Below are positions 1 through 8,886 of a stretch of DNA of 64,000 nucleotides, piece after piece. The position numbers and the translations under genes are program-made. Position 1 is the first letter of the stretch. Every line of letters starts with the position of its first letter. Source of the DNA: an uncultured Thermoanaerobaculia bacterium (GTDB taxonomy: Bacteria; Acidobacteriota; Thermoanaerobaculia; Multivoradales; Multivoraceae); NCBI GenBank assembly GCA_951813015.1, contig CATOTG010000007.1:337752-401751 (forward strand), given 5' to 3'. The notes beneath the pieces are model-generated. The model did not search any database. It saw nothing but the letters and a program-made list of their open reading frames with translations, and was not told the origin of the DNA.

Positions 1-2
1 GG

Positions 3-449
3 CCGGAGTGGACAGTTGCCCGTGTCGCCGCCGAGCACGGCGTGAGCGAACGGACGGTTTAGCGCTGGCGGCGGCCAGTCGAGCGCGGCGGTTGCCCGAT
101 CTACCATGCGGCCTACGCCGAGCGCCGGAAGTTCTGGCGCGCCGACAACCGCAGAACGGACGCCCGGCGCTGGCGGCGCGAGTACGTCGAGGCGGACCGC
201 GAGGCCCGCGAAATAGGCGCGTTGCCGCCGACCCCGAAGCGAGCGCCGCGAGGTCTCCCGTTCGCTCTCGGCTACGACCCTCGGCGCGGCCCTGGTCGCC
301 CGTTCGAGTCGTTCTACGATGAGCGCCGGAACGAATACGGCCCGCGACCCGACTCTCACCCGCTGGCGGCTTTCCCAGCGGCCCTCGGCGGCCAGAGAGA
401 CCGCGCCCTGCGCCCTCGCCGCGAGCGCTACGCCGAGCGCACGCCGTAG
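3..449 (+). pseudogene. HTH-type phage-like protein, interrupted by TAG
   Basis: Reading from base 3, one frame gives an HTH-like start (VARVAAEHGVSERTV), an in-frame TAG at bases 57-61 where a Trp (TGG) would fit, then an Arg-rich open frame to base 449. The HTH resembles the N-terminus of phage small-terminase or transposon-type recognition proteins. The true start lies off the window. It may be a decayed gene, a sequencing error or, less likely, a recoded amber. It is convergent with the next gene and overlaps its 3' end by about 20 bases. Confidence 0.35.
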
Positions 450-838
450 AGTTCTTCTGCGCCCAAGCGTTCCAGTACGCCAGAGACGCCGCTGAACGCT
501 TCACGCCGTGGCGGTTCGCGGTCGAGGCGGTCGAGGTCGTCGCCGAGGATGGCGAGCGCTGCCCGCAACTGGACGGCTGCCGGGATTCCCTCGCCGCCCT
601 TGAGGATGCGCGCTACGGTCGCCCCGGCGTCCGCTTTGAGCGCCCGGAGGCTGCGCCGATGTTCGAGCGCCGCATCATCGGCGGCAACCCGGATGAGCGC
701 CGCGAAGTGTTCTTCGCGCTGCCACCTGCTGACGGTCGAGGCGCTGACGCCGGCAGCCTCGGCGGCTTCGGCGACGGTTGCGCCCTCGCCGAGCGCGAGC
801 GCTGCGGCGGAGTGTTTGCCGTCGAGCGCCTTCGCCAT
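428..838 (-). CDS. Small HTH protein, terminase-small-subunit-like
   Basis: A 136-aa protein. I chose the ATG at 838 because it follows a short AGGA and starts right before the folded part. Residues 19-42 form a classical HTH (TVAEAAEAAGVSASTVSRW). The rest is helical and charged, with a stretch LRALKADAGATVARIL and a predicted amphipathic C-terminus. HTH proteins of this size are often phage small terminase subunits or similar DNA-recognition proteins. No large terminase or capsid gene is visible, so this is an isolated remnant or satellite gene. The function is inferred from the HTH alone. Confidence 0.55.
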   Translation of the reverse strand: MAKALDGKHSAAALALGEGATVAEAAEAAGVSASTVSRWQREEHFAALIRVAADDAALEHRRSLRALKADAGATVARILKGGEGIPAAVQLRAALAILGDDLDRLDREPPRREAFSGVSGVLERLGAEELYGVRSA

Positions 839-1120
839 GCGCGGGATCCTACGCCGCCCCGCGCCCCGAGGCGCTGGCCGGCCCTTCCTGCCCCGCGTGC
901 GGCAGGCAGGACGCGCAGCGCGACCAGTGCGAAACCTGCGCATGGATCGCCGCCAGGGAACGCGCCGCGAGCGGCTGAGCGCCCGTTCCCGCGCCGTTCC
1001 CGGCCCGGACGGTTGAGCTACCCGGCGGCCCGTCTCGGCGGCTTCCTGCGCGTCTCTCGCGGTCTGGCGGCGGGTTCAAGTGGCCCGCTACGGAGGCAGA
1101 CGGAATCCCGGAAGGGAGAC

Positions 1121-1252
1121 GTTGAATCACAGCCTACGCGGGTTCGAGTCGCGGACCGTAGCGGACCGTGCGCGAAGGTATCAGCGCGTTGGCCGACCGC
1201 TTGCCCTGCGGAGCCTGTCTGCTACGGTAGTATCGTTGAATCACAGTCTACG
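1121..1252. repeat. 18-bp direct repeat pair in a non-coding stretch
   Basis: GTTGAATCACAGCCTACG at 1121-1138 recurs as GTTGAATCACAGTCTACG at 1235-1252, 17 of 18 bases identical and 114 bp apart. The surrounding 950-1350 stretch has no convincing gene on either strand and is dotted with further CTACGG or CCGTAG boxes. It lies just upstream of small secreted or membrane genes, so promoter or regulator-binding repeats of a phage-like element are the simplest reading. No function is shown. Confidence 0.45.
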
Positions 1253-1351
1253 GCGGGGGACGTTCGCGGATGGGCGGCTGAACGGGGGGCTGTAGCGCCT
1301 ACAACGGGAGGCTACGGAATGAGGGAGACACTTTGAGGCGCACTGTCGAGC

Positions 1352-1714
1352 GTGCTGTTCTTCGCGCTGCTGATCGGAGGCTCGCCGACGATGGCGGCTG
1401 CGGATCAGCCGACGTCAGTTGTGTCGGCACACATGAGCCCCGAGGCTTGCAACGGCGCTGGAGGAATCTGGGCGTATCCGACGCAGGGGAACCCGAACGG
1501 ATGGTGCAGCTTTGACGGCAACGACTGGGACATGGATACTTGGTGCGACGACCTGCTCACGTTGGCAACGGGCCTGGGATTCGACGCTGGCCTGTTCCTT
1601 GGTGGGAGCTGGGTAATGAAAAACCCGATTCTCGGGTATATCGGGATCGGTATAGGAGCCGAGGCGGCCGGGATCGGTTTGGTGCAGTTTTGGGAGTGCA
1701 CCCTAGGAGGGTAA
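1352..1714 (+). CDS. Small exported or membrane protein, unknown
   Basis: A 120-aa protein starting at GTG; an ATG at 1391 is possible. It has a hydrophobic N-terminus (LFFALLIGG), then a Cys/Trp/Gly-rich segment with cysteines and repeated D-W motifs (DGNDWDMDTWCDD). A long Gly/Ile-rich apolar C-terminus (ILGYIGIGIGAEAAGIGLV) looks like a membrane segment. I recognise no family. It ends 3 bases before the next gene, with that gene's Shine-Dalgarno inside its last codons, so the two look co-translated. Possibly a bacteriocin-like or phage-lysis-like peptide; that is only a guess. Confidence 0.5.
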   Translation: MLFFALLIGGSPTMAAADQPTSVVSAHMSPEACNGAGGIWAYPTQGNPNGWCSFDGNDWDMDTWCDDLLTLATGLGFDAGLFLGGSWVMKNPILGYIGIGIGAEAAGIGLVQFWECTLGG

Positions 1715-1717
1715 CGC

Positions 1718-1873
1718 TTGCTCATCAGAGGCCCGAGTACAGGCCACCGCTCCGAGTGGGTACGCGGCGCGGTTCAGCGCTTCAGCTTTCTACAGAAAGA
1801 AGCAGGACCTGTTGCCAGGCTTGTCCTGGCGCTGCTGTTCGGGGGGGTGTTGGCGGCTCTGATACTGGTATGA
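1718..1873 (+). CDS. 51-aa single-pass membrane peptide
   Basis: The start is TTG at 1718, chosen because a perfect AGGAGG (1705-1710) sits 7 bases upstream. The peptide has a basic N-terminal half (RSEWVRGAVQRF) and a C-terminal transmembrane helix (ARLVLALLFGGVLAALILV) ending at the stop. It lies between a small membrane protein and an ATGA-overlapping micro-gene. Size, topology and strong RBS suggest a real micro-protein such as a holin-like, spanin-like or toxin peptide; the sequence does not decide. Confidence 0.5.
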   Translation: MLIRGPSTGHRSEWVRGAVQRFSFLQKEAGPVARLVLALLFGGVLAALILV

Positions 1874-1935
1874 ACCTGCTGCTGCCGCTGCTGCTCGCCG
1901 CGCTGATCGCCTGCTTGAGAAGGTGGGCTTGCTGA
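1870..1935 (+). CDS. 21-aa hydrophobic micro-ORF, ATGA-coupled
   Basis: The ATG overlaps the previous stop as ATGA (1870-1873). The product is a Leu-rich apolar helix with a lipobox-like LIAC followed by LRRWAC. In the -1 frame the sequence continues as a plausible coiled coil (RLLEKVGLLTRQNAQLMRR), so either a programmed or erroneous frameshift would turn it into a membrane-anchored coiled-coil protein of about 60 aa. Both readings are inference. Confidence 0.3.
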   Translation: MNLLLPLLLAALIACLRRWAC

Positions 1936-1978
1936 CCCGGCAGAACGCCCAACTGATGCGGCGCATTGAAGAACCCAC

Positions 1979-2203
1979 GTGCGGCCTCGACACCCGAAGA
2001 AGGAGGTCGAAGCCGCACTGGCTGAAGCGGAGGATGCAGGCTGGACCGTGACTCTGAGCCCACGTGGCCACTCCTGGGGCGTGATGAGATGCGGTGCAGC
2101 AAACCGTTCGGGTTGCCAAGCCTGGATCGCATCCACGCCCAAGAACCGCGGCAACCATGCCAAACGCCTTCGGCGAAAAGTCAGGCGCTGCCCCCACAAG
2201 TGA
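1979..2203 (+). CDS. HicA-like dsRBD-fold small protein, putative toxin
   Basis: A 74-aa basic protein from GTG at 1979. It opens with KKEVEAALAEAEDAGW, has GHSWGVMRC and ends in IASTPKNRGNHAKRLRR. This is the HicA-like small-protein pattern: a helix, a GHSW-like loop carrying the His, and a basic C-terminal helix in which the STP...NHA segment is typical. HicA proteins are mRNA interferases. The gene lies 26 bases before a second gene that looks like its usual partner. The pair is TA-like by size and order, but toxicity is not shown. Confidence 0.6.
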   Translation: MRPRHPKKEVEAALAEAEDAGWTVTLSPRGHSWGVMRCGAANRSGCQAWIASTPKNRGNHAKRLRRKVRRCPHK

Positions 2204-2229
2204 ACCACCGGAACCAGGAGGACAAGCCG

Positions 2230-2793
2230 ATGCCGAACCAGCAGTTCACTCTGATCGTCGAAGGCGCCGATTTACGGTCCAGAACCGTGTTCGACGCCCT
2301 CTTCGAAGCCGGCTGCGACGATGCCACGATCGGGAGTGTCGACGACACCCACTACATCGACTTCGACCGCGAAGCAGCCGGCTTGGGCGAAGCGATCCTC
2401 TCCGCAGTCAGGGACGTTAAGAAAGTGGAGGGCCTTCGAGTCACACGCGTCGTGGATGTCGGCCCAAACCTCCCGGCGGCCATCGGACCCCGAACGGGAT
2501 GTGCCGGCGAGAACGCCGGGCTGTTCTTCACTGCCCCGCCCCATACCGCGTGGCCCCCCTTCACCGGGGACGGACTCCCGCAGCCGCAACGCCATTCGGC
2601 GCTGTTCCGCCTTCGCACACCGCTCCCCTCCCAGGACAGGGCGAGAATGGCGGCAAGCGGTCACGTTCTGCACGCCGTGAACGCCTATCTGGACCGCACA
2701 GTCCCCGTGTCCCGGGCCCCCTCCGACCCGGCGGCCTTACCGTCGACCGTTGGCCGGCCTCCGCTGACGATGGTGGCTCTGCCGAGTAGTTGA
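2230..2793 (+). CDS. Partner of HicA-like protein, putative antitoxin
   Basis: A 187-aa protein. ATG at 2230 is preceded by AGGAGG (2216-2221) with 8-base spacing. The N-terminal ~85 residues form a compact domain (FTLIVEGADLRSRTVFDALF, then GCDDATIGSVDDTHYIDFDREA) that commonly sits beside HicA-like proteins. The C-terminal half should carry an HTH and a final helix (VLHAVNAYLD is still visible), but the HTH area is Pro-rich and poorly conserved, so DNA binding may be lost. Its stop overlaps the region just before the large HNH gene. Confidence 0.55.
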   Translation: MPNQQFTLIVEGADLRSRTVFDALFEAGCDDATIGSVDDTHYIDFDREAAGLGEAILSAVRDVKKVEGLRVTRVVDVGPNLPAAIGPRTGCAGENAGLFFTAPPHTAWPPFTGDGLPQPQRHSALFRLRTPLPSQDRARMAASGHVLHAVNAYLDRTVPVSRAPSDPAALPSTVGRPPLTMVALPSS

Positions 2794-2861
2794 GAGTCGC
2801 TCATCCGCCTAGGCCCCCTGAAGTCCCGGGTCCGTCCGGCCAACCAAGCGTCACCCCAGAA

Positions 2862-5800
2862 ATGAAGCGCCCGTCTCACAAGACTGAGAAGGCACTCTTC
2901 GCCCGAAGCGGGGATCAGTGTGCAAATCCAGGATGCCAGCGACGCCTCACGGATGGGGCAGAACCTGGCGAGCCGACGACGGTCGTTGGCGAAGTGTGCC
3001 ACATACACGGGAAGAGTCCCGGGAGCGCTCGGTGGAATCAGGAACTCACCCCGGAACACATCCACGCCCCCTCCAACCTGATAGTTCTATGTCGAAATTG
3101 TCACAAGATCGTGGACGACCGGCCCGCGACCTATACGGCTGAGTGCCTGCGAGAATGGAAGAGAAGGCACGAGGACAACATCCCAGCGACCGCAGTGGAG
3201 TCGATCAGCCCCACTTCCTACACAGCCCCTACGCTACCCTTCCCCACTTCAATCGTGGATCAGGAGGTCGAGAAGACTCTCAAGATCATTAGACGGGGCC
3301 GGTTCATCGACGGCTTTGACGCGCCCCAACGCTGTCTCCAGTTCGGCACAGCCTTGACGGCTGGCGAGTACGCGGGCGCTACCGCCGCCGTGCGTGCCCG
3401 CGCACTGGCTTGGTGCGCCCGGCTCCTCCGGACGGACGAGTTGAAGGCCGCCAAAGAGTTTCTCCAACACGCGAAGAGTCTAGGCGCTCCCGAGGAAGTC
3501 AAGATCGCCGCAGCCCTGATCAGGTCGCACGAGGGCGATCATCGCACAGCCCTCGGCGCTCTCGCCGATCTCGACTCTCCTATGGCGCGGTCGGCTTCTC
3601 TCATAGTGGCCGCGGATCAGAGCGAACCACGGGGAGCCATTGAATGGGCAAGGAACGCCGGGATCCGGGCTACAGACCTGGACTCGGACGGCAAGACCTT
3701 CCTTCTCGCCTGGCTTCTTGAGTTTGGTGAATGGGATTCAGCTTCGTGTGTACTCGATTCCATTGCCGCTGATGGCTGTGAAGAGGAACTCGCGCTCAGT
3801 CACCTCGCTGGAGTAACAGCATTACTTCGCACTGTACCGGTCGAAGTCCGACACACCGTTCGCACCCAAGTGCCACTCTTCACGGCTGGATTTCTTGCCT
3901 CGGATCACTCCGCTGTGCGCTCCCGGCGATTCGCCGGACGACGCTTCCGAGCGGCAGCCAGCGCAGCGCGGCGCCTCGGCTGCGCCACCGCCGCAGACCT
4001 TTCCGAGGAGTACGCCCTGTGGCTTGACCTCCTGGATCCTCAGCGCCGCGACGCGGCCGGTCTGGAGTTGAAGAGGATGCTCCAGAATCCCGCACAGCAC
4101 CTTCGTCTAGTCCACTTGGCAGTTCAGTTTGACGTCGAGTTCGACCTGGAAGAGACCAATCAGGCGATCCGACGGGAAGTAGCCAAGCGCGGAGAAACCA
4201 CTCCCTCCGCAGCCGCGGCCCGGTTAGCCCTTGCCCGTGCACAAGGCGCACCAGGCGCCGTTGCCGACTACATGGCCCAACACCGAGAGGAGTTCGCCGG
4301 TCCTTCGGCTCAGCTAGCCCTCCTTATGGAGGCCGATGCGCTCGCACAGGCGGGGCGTGTTCAGCTGGCTAGAAGCCGTCTCGATCAGCTTTCCGAAGAT
4401 GGCCTCTCCCCGACCGAGGCGGAACGTCTTCGCGCGGTGGTCGACTCGGTTGAAAGCCAGAACGGGACACCGTCAGCGAAGCAGTGGTTCGAGAAGACCG
4501 GCTCTCTGCCCGATCTCCTGGGGCTCGTCGCAGACCTTTCCGCCATGGGGAACTCCGCCGAGCTCCGGCACTACCGCGAGATCCTCTTTGAACGAACTCG
4601 CTCGCTGGAACACGCCGAGAGCTTCGCCATGGTTCTCGCCGAGGCCAGGGAGTACAACCGTCTGGCGGAGTTTCTGATCACCAACCCCGAGCTTGTAGAG
4701 CAGTCCGGCCGTCTGAAGCTGTGCTTCTGCTGGTCCCAGTTTTACCAAGGTTCACTGCTCGAAGCCAGGGACCGTCTTCAAGCCCTTTCCGACCTGCGGG
4801 CAGACCCCAACTACCGACATCTCGAGGTCCAGTTGGCGATTCACAGCGGCGACTGGGAATCGCTGTCCACGATCGTAGAGTCGGAGTTTCAGGCCCGCGA
4901 GGACAGGGACTGGCAGGACTTGGCGGCCGCAGCCCGCTTGGCTGCCGGACTGGGCCTGCCGCGAGCGAAGGAGTTGGCTTTCGCTGCTGCGGACAAGGCG
5001 CAAGACAACCCCGACGCTCTTGCGGGGATCCACCTGTTGGCGGTCCACGCCGGCTGGGACGACGAACCTCAGGTCACAGAATGGCTCAATCGCGCAGCCA
5101 CCCTCTCGGGCGACGACGGCCCCTTCCGGAGAATGAGCCTTCCGACTCTCGTTAGCGAGTGGCCGAAGTGGCAGGAGCGGCGGACGGATCTCCTCAGACA
5201 ACTGGAACGCGGAGAGATACCGACCTTCCTCGCAGCCAGTGTCCTGAATCGCCCACTCTCGGACCTGATGCTTCTGCCGGCAATCGCCAACCGCTCGGAG
5301 ACCGACCCACGACGACGGCGCCCTGTGGCTGCATACAGCGGCAAGCGGCCTCGGGTGCACTGCGACCCGTGCGGACGGGCGGCGTTCGATGCGGCCGCGC
5401 TACTTTCGCTCGGCCTGCTGAATCTCCTTGACGAAGCCCTCGACGCCTTCAACGTGGTTCATCTTCCGCATTCGACTCTGGCTTGGCTCTTCGAGGAGAA
5501 GCGGAACGTGTCCTTTCACCAGCCGAGGCTCGTCCGCGAGGCCAGGCAGATCAGGCGCCTACTGTCAACGGGACGAATCTCGGTACTTGAGCCTAAGCCG
5601 CAGGTTGACGGCAAGCTAGCGTCTCAGGTCGGCAGTGAACTCGCCACGCTGATCGCAGAAGCCGAAGCGAGGCGGGGTAGCGCCGAACCTTGCTTCGTCG
5701 TTCGACCTTTTCCGGTTTATCACATCGACTCCTTGATGGAAGAGGAGGTCAACCTCACACGACACGAGGCATTGCTTAGCAGCTGCCAAGCTGTTATCGA

Positions 5801-6935
5801 CAGCCTCCGAGCATACAGCGTTCTGACCGACGAGCAGCACCGGGCAGCCAGCTGGCATCTGGGGCGAAGCGAACAACCCTGGCCGGAACAACCCGATGTT
5901 TCCGCCCCGGCAACCCTTTATCTCGATGGCCTGGCCACGACGTACTTGCTCCAGCTCAATGTTCTGGACGTCCTCGCTGATGCCGGTTTCACCGTCTTCG
6001 TGGCGCCGTCAACGGCCTCGGAAGCGGACAATCTTCTCGCTTACGACGAGCTTACCGGGGAGGTTGGCCAGATTCTCGAGAAGGTTCGGAAGGCCGTGAG
6101 CACACGAATCGCCGATGGACGTATTCAAGTCGGTCCAGTTGGACTCGCAGCGCCACCCGAACGCCCAGGCCCGGCACACCCCACGATGGACTTGTTCACG
6201 CTTACGGACCGATGTGACGTCGTCGTCACCGACGAACGCTTCATCAATCGTCACCCCCACCTTGGCGACCAGGACCAGGCCGTGCCAACTGTCTCGACCC
6301 TCGACCTTCTCGACATGCTGATTTCGTCAGGGACGATCACGGCCGCTGACAGACTGACGCACAGAACGCGGCTTCGCAGATTCGGCTATCTTTTTGTCCC
6401 GGTCGAAGAAGAGGAGCTACTCGGGCACCTGACGAACTCGGCAGTGAGAAACGGTCAGGTAAACGAACGACCAGGCCTGAGAGCCGTGCGGGAGAACTTG
6501 CTCGTCGCCCGCATGGGGGAGCAACTGCAACTCCCCGACGAATCGCAGTGGCTTGCGGACACGATCGGCGCGTTCGTCTCTGCCTTGAGAGGCTTGTGGC
6601 TGAGTGATCCCGATGTCCCGGATGCGCAAGTGCGGTCGGACTGGATCCTGCTTCAGATCGACGTTCGTGGCTGGACTCACCGACTTTCCGCGGACGCCGC
6701 GGGCCGAAGTATCGAGAGCGACCGGGCGGAGCAACTCGTACGCCTCCTTTTGCCGCATCCCGATCTGACGCCTACCGTCAGGGAGCCCTACTGGGACTGG
6801 GTCGAGACCCGGCTTCTGCGGCCCATTCAGGAAACGGAGCCCGCTCTCTACTCCCGGCTTGCGGAGAGGTTCCTGCTCACCGTCTCGCGAGTGGCCGACG
6901 ACGCCGCGGGAACGATGGACCTGGCCGATGAGTAG
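2862..6935 (+). CDS. HNH nuclease, helical-repeat, PIN-like giant protein
   Basis: A 1357-aa protein. I start at ATG 2862, right before the HNH domain, rather than at upstream non-ATG codons. Residues 18-95 are a zinc-type HNH module: C20 and C25, CHIHG at 46-50, N72 and CRNCH at 77-81. Residues ~130-800 are helical repeats of TPR-like character. From ~835 come two PIN-like segments: FDAAALLSLG with a following acidic helix, and LYLDGLATTYL (~1017-1027) with STASEAD and CDVVVTDERFI (~1117), spacing Asp/Glu as PIN nucleases do. The last ~200 residues are helical. The stop overlaps the next start by 8 bases. HNH plus PIN in one chain, with TPR between, is the layout of bacterial conflict (TPR-GreAB-C-PIN-like) proteins. 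Target and trigger are unknown. Confidence 0.75.
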   Translation: MKRPSHKTEKALFARSGDQCANPGCQRRLTDGAEPGEPTTVVGEVCHIHGKSPGSARWNQELTPEHIHAPSNLIVLCRNCHKIVDDRPATYTAECLREWKRRHEDNIPATAVESISPTSYTAPTLPFPTSIVDQEVEKTLKIIRRGRFIDGFDAPQRCLQFGTALTAGEYAGATAAVRARALAWCARLLRTDELKAAKEFLQHAKSLGAPEEVKIAAALIRSHEGDHRTALGALADLDSPMARSASLIVAADQSEPRGAIEWARNAGIRATDLDSDGKTFLLAWLLEFGEWDSASCVLDSIAADGCEEELALSHLAGVTALLRTVPVEVRHTVRTQVPLFTAGFLASDHSAVRSRRFAGRRFRAAASAARRLGCATAADLSEEYALWLDLLDPQRRDAAGLELKRMLQNPAQHLRLVHLAVQFDVEFDLEETNQAIRREVAKRGETTPSAAAARLALARAQGAPGAVADYMAQHREEFAGPSAQLALLMEADALAQAGRVQLARSRLDQLSEDGLSPTEAERLRAVVDSVESQNGTPSAKQWFEKTGSLPDLLGLVADLSAMGNSAELRHYREILFERTRSLEHAESFAMVLAEAREYNRLAEFLITNPELVEQSGRLKLCFCWSQFYQGSLLEARDRLQALSDLRADPNYRHLEVQLAIHSGDWESLSTIVESEFQAREDRDWQDLAAAARLAAGLGLPRAKELAFAAADKAQDNPDALAGIHLLAVHAGWDDEPQVTEWLNRAATLSGDDGPFRRMSLPTLVSEWPKWQERRTDLLRQLERGEIPTFLAASVLNRPLSDLMLLPAIANRSETDPRRRRPVAAYSGKRPRVHCDPCGRAAFDAAALLSLGLLNLLDEALDAFNVVHLPHSTLAWLFEEKRNVSFHQPRLVREARQIRRLLSTGRISVLEPKPQVDGKLASQVGSELATLIAEAEARRGSAEPCFVVRPFPVYHIDSLMEEEVNLTRHEALLSSCQAVIDSLRAYSVLTDEQHRAASWHLGRSEQPWPEQPDVSAPATLYLDGLATTYLLQLNVLDVLADAGFTVFVAPSTASEADNLLAYDELTGEVGQILEKVRKAVSTRIADGRIQVGPVGLAAPPERPGPAHPTMDLFTLTDRCDVVVTDERFINRHPHLGDQDQAVPTVSTLDLLDMLISSGTITAADRLTHRTRLRRFGYLFVPVEEEELLGHLTNSAVRNGQVNERPGLRAVRENLLVARMGEQLQLPDESQWLADTIGAFVSALRGLWLSDPDVPDAQVRSDWILLQIDVRGWTHRLSADAAGRSIESDRAEQLVRLLLPHPDLTPTVREPYWDWVETRLLRPIQETEPALYSRLAERFLLTVSRVADDAAGTMDLADE

Positions 6936-8886
6936 CGCGAAGGAGGCCCAAACCATCAGGGCGCGGCTGGCACTGGAGTGCATACCTCCGACCCTGCGGG
7001 AGACTCTGGCGCGCGACCCCAGGATAGCCGACAACTACGGCATTCAGATCGACTCCGTTCTTGCGATCGGCGGCGCGGATTTCAAGGCGCCGGTTTCGGC
7101 AATCGCAGAGAACGTAAGGAAGACCCTTGGCGGGAGTCCCGGAACGATCATTCGGGACGCCGACGGCAAGGAATGGTCGATTGAATTCGACGCCGACAGC
7201 GACCAACCGACGCTCGTCTTCGCCCGAGGCGAGCGCCGCCTCGGCATGCCCGCGTGGGTAACGCTGTCGTCGGACCGCGAAACAAGGCTCCGTTGTCTTG
7301 ATGCGCTCGCCGCCGACGCTGGTCTACCGCCGAAGGCCTGCTCGTCCTGGCGCCGGATCCTGGAAGAACGGAGCCTCAGAGGTGAGGAGGTGCCCGACTT
7401 CCTGGTGGACCTTCATGCCACCGCACACGTTCAAGAGCAGCTTCTCGCCGACAGCGTACGCAGCCCCGAACTGAGCGCGCAGTTGGCAGCGCCTCCATCG
7501 CGGACATACTTTGAGCGACTTGTCGGCACACGGGGCGACAGCGCTTCGATAGAGCTACACGCCGTAGCCGGCGGCCGGGAGCGCCTTGCGGAACTGGCCG
7601 CCTGGAAACCATACGAAGGCTTCTTGCAGAGTCTCTACATGGCCTCGCATCCGGGCCTCAGCGCGCAGATTCGGGTCGACGGCCTCAGCAGCGAGGAGCT
7701 CGTGCGGGCGTTCGAGTTCATTCTCCGCACCGGAGACCGGGTGTCGCAACTTGGCGCTATCGAGGTGGGTCTCCGAGTTTCCCGCGACCGGCCGGAGGTG
7801 AAGCCGGCGCTCAACAAGTTGTTGGAGTTCATTCGTGCCGACGACACGGCCGGCAAGGCCGGTGGCTTTCGGGGCTACTCACTCCTGTACGTCCTTGTGT
7901 CAAGCGAGTTGTCGAGACGGCAACAGCTCGGCGACGCCCCCCCCTTCTACCGGCGCCTGGCCGCTTTGGCACAGGCTGGCGTGATCCAGCGCCAGATGGT
8001 GGCAGCGGGCATCGCGTTGAAGGAGTCGGCCATTGGCTCGGTGGTAGGGGAGTACGTTCTTCGAGCTCTTGTGGATCTTCGGTTGGAGCCGCGGCGCTAC
8101 CCGGTCCTGGGAACCGCCGCGCGGCTTCAAGCCCACTTCTTCGGGCGAATCGCGCGAGCCGCCGACCAGTACGAGAATGAAGCGGCGCCGGACTTGATTC
8201 GAGCATTCAAGCACGTGATGGGCCCTGAGCAGCTCCGCGAGGCTGGAAACGAGTTTGTCTTGTACGCACCTGGACCACTGGAGGAGCCGGAGGAGAGCCG
8301 GACGTTGCCAGCGGCGTTCGACCAGGCGATCCAGGCGCAACTCGACACCGAGAAGGCCGCGACACCCGCCGACTTTGCGGCGCTCAGAACCTCGACGACG
8401 AGCTTCAGGATTGGCCAGGCGCAGGCGGACCTTGCGGCCGACGCACTTGAACGCTCGGACTATCGACTGACAGAGGTTCGTGATCGCACCCACCTTCTCG
8501 GCACGCTAACGAGCCTGGCATCGGTGGCCGCGATCGCGCGGAGCGAGCGGCTTGCCGACACGCTTCGGGTCGTGGTGAGAACAGCTCAACGAGACCCCGA
8601 GTTGCCGATAGCGCTCATCGACGCGATGCAAGTCCTGCTCATCGCCGCTGCCAGCCGGGCCGAAGTCGGGGCTTGGGCGGCTTTCGTGGGGGAGTGCCTG
8701 ACGGAGCTGGCCTTTGGCGAGCTGGCCGGGGACGAGGGTCAGATCCTCCACGGCTACGCGCGCCGGTTGTGCGAACTGACCCCGGAGTTGTGGGCTACCT
8801 GCGGAGCCGCCGACGCCGCTCTCATGGCCTTCAACGGTTCGTTGGTGAGCGACCAAGCCGCTCAAGACAAGGCGCCAGACACCTGA
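6928..8886 (+). CDS. Helical partner protein of the HNH/PIN giant
   Basis: A 652-aa soluble protein with no signal peptide or membrane span. Its ATG overlaps the upstream stop (ATGAGTAG), implying translational coupling and a fixed stoichiometry. Residues ~25-125 hold a small alpha/beta segment (IQIDSVLAIGGADFKAPVSA and KEWSIEFDADSDQPTLVF); the remainder is a run of helical pairs (LRALVDLRLEPRRYP, LTELAFGELAG). I see no nuclease, ATPase or HTH motif and recognise no family. The coupling suggests it senses for, holds in check or scaffolds the HNH/PIN protein. Confidence 0.65.
   Translation: MSSAKEAQTIRARLALECIPPTLRETLARDPRIADNYGIQIDSVLAIGGADFKAPVSAIAENVRKTLGGSPGTIIRDADGKEWSIEFDADSDQPTLVFARGERRLGMPAWVTLSSDRETRLRCLDALAADAGLPPKACSSWRRILEERSLRGEEVPDFLVDLHATAHVQEQLLADSVRSPELSAQLAAPPSRTYFERLVGTRGDSASIELHAVAGGRERLAELAAWKPYEGFLQSLYMASHPGLSAQIRVDGLSSEELVRAFEFILRTGDRVSQLGAIEVGLRVSRDRPEVKPALNKLLEFIRADDTAGKAGGFRGYSLLYVLVSSELSRRQQLGDAPPFYRRLAALAQAGVIQRQMVAAGIALKESAIGSVVGEYVLRALVDLRLEPRRYPVLGTAARLQAHFFGRIARAADQYENEAAPDLIRAFKHVMGPEQLREAGNEFVLYAPGPLEEPEESRTLPAAFDQAIQAQLDTEKAATPADFAALRTSTTSFRIGQAQADLAADALERSDYRLTEVRDRTHLLGTLTSLASVAAIARSERLADTLRVVVRTAQRDPELPIALIDAMQVLLIAAASRAEVGAWAAFVGECLTELAFGELAGDEGQILHGYARRLCELTPELWATCGAADAALMAFNGSLVSDQAAQDKAPDT

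Noticed and set aside
1..1010. Complete prophage
   Set aside because: Only two HTH genes and micro-ORFs are seen; no capsid, portal, tail or large terminase.
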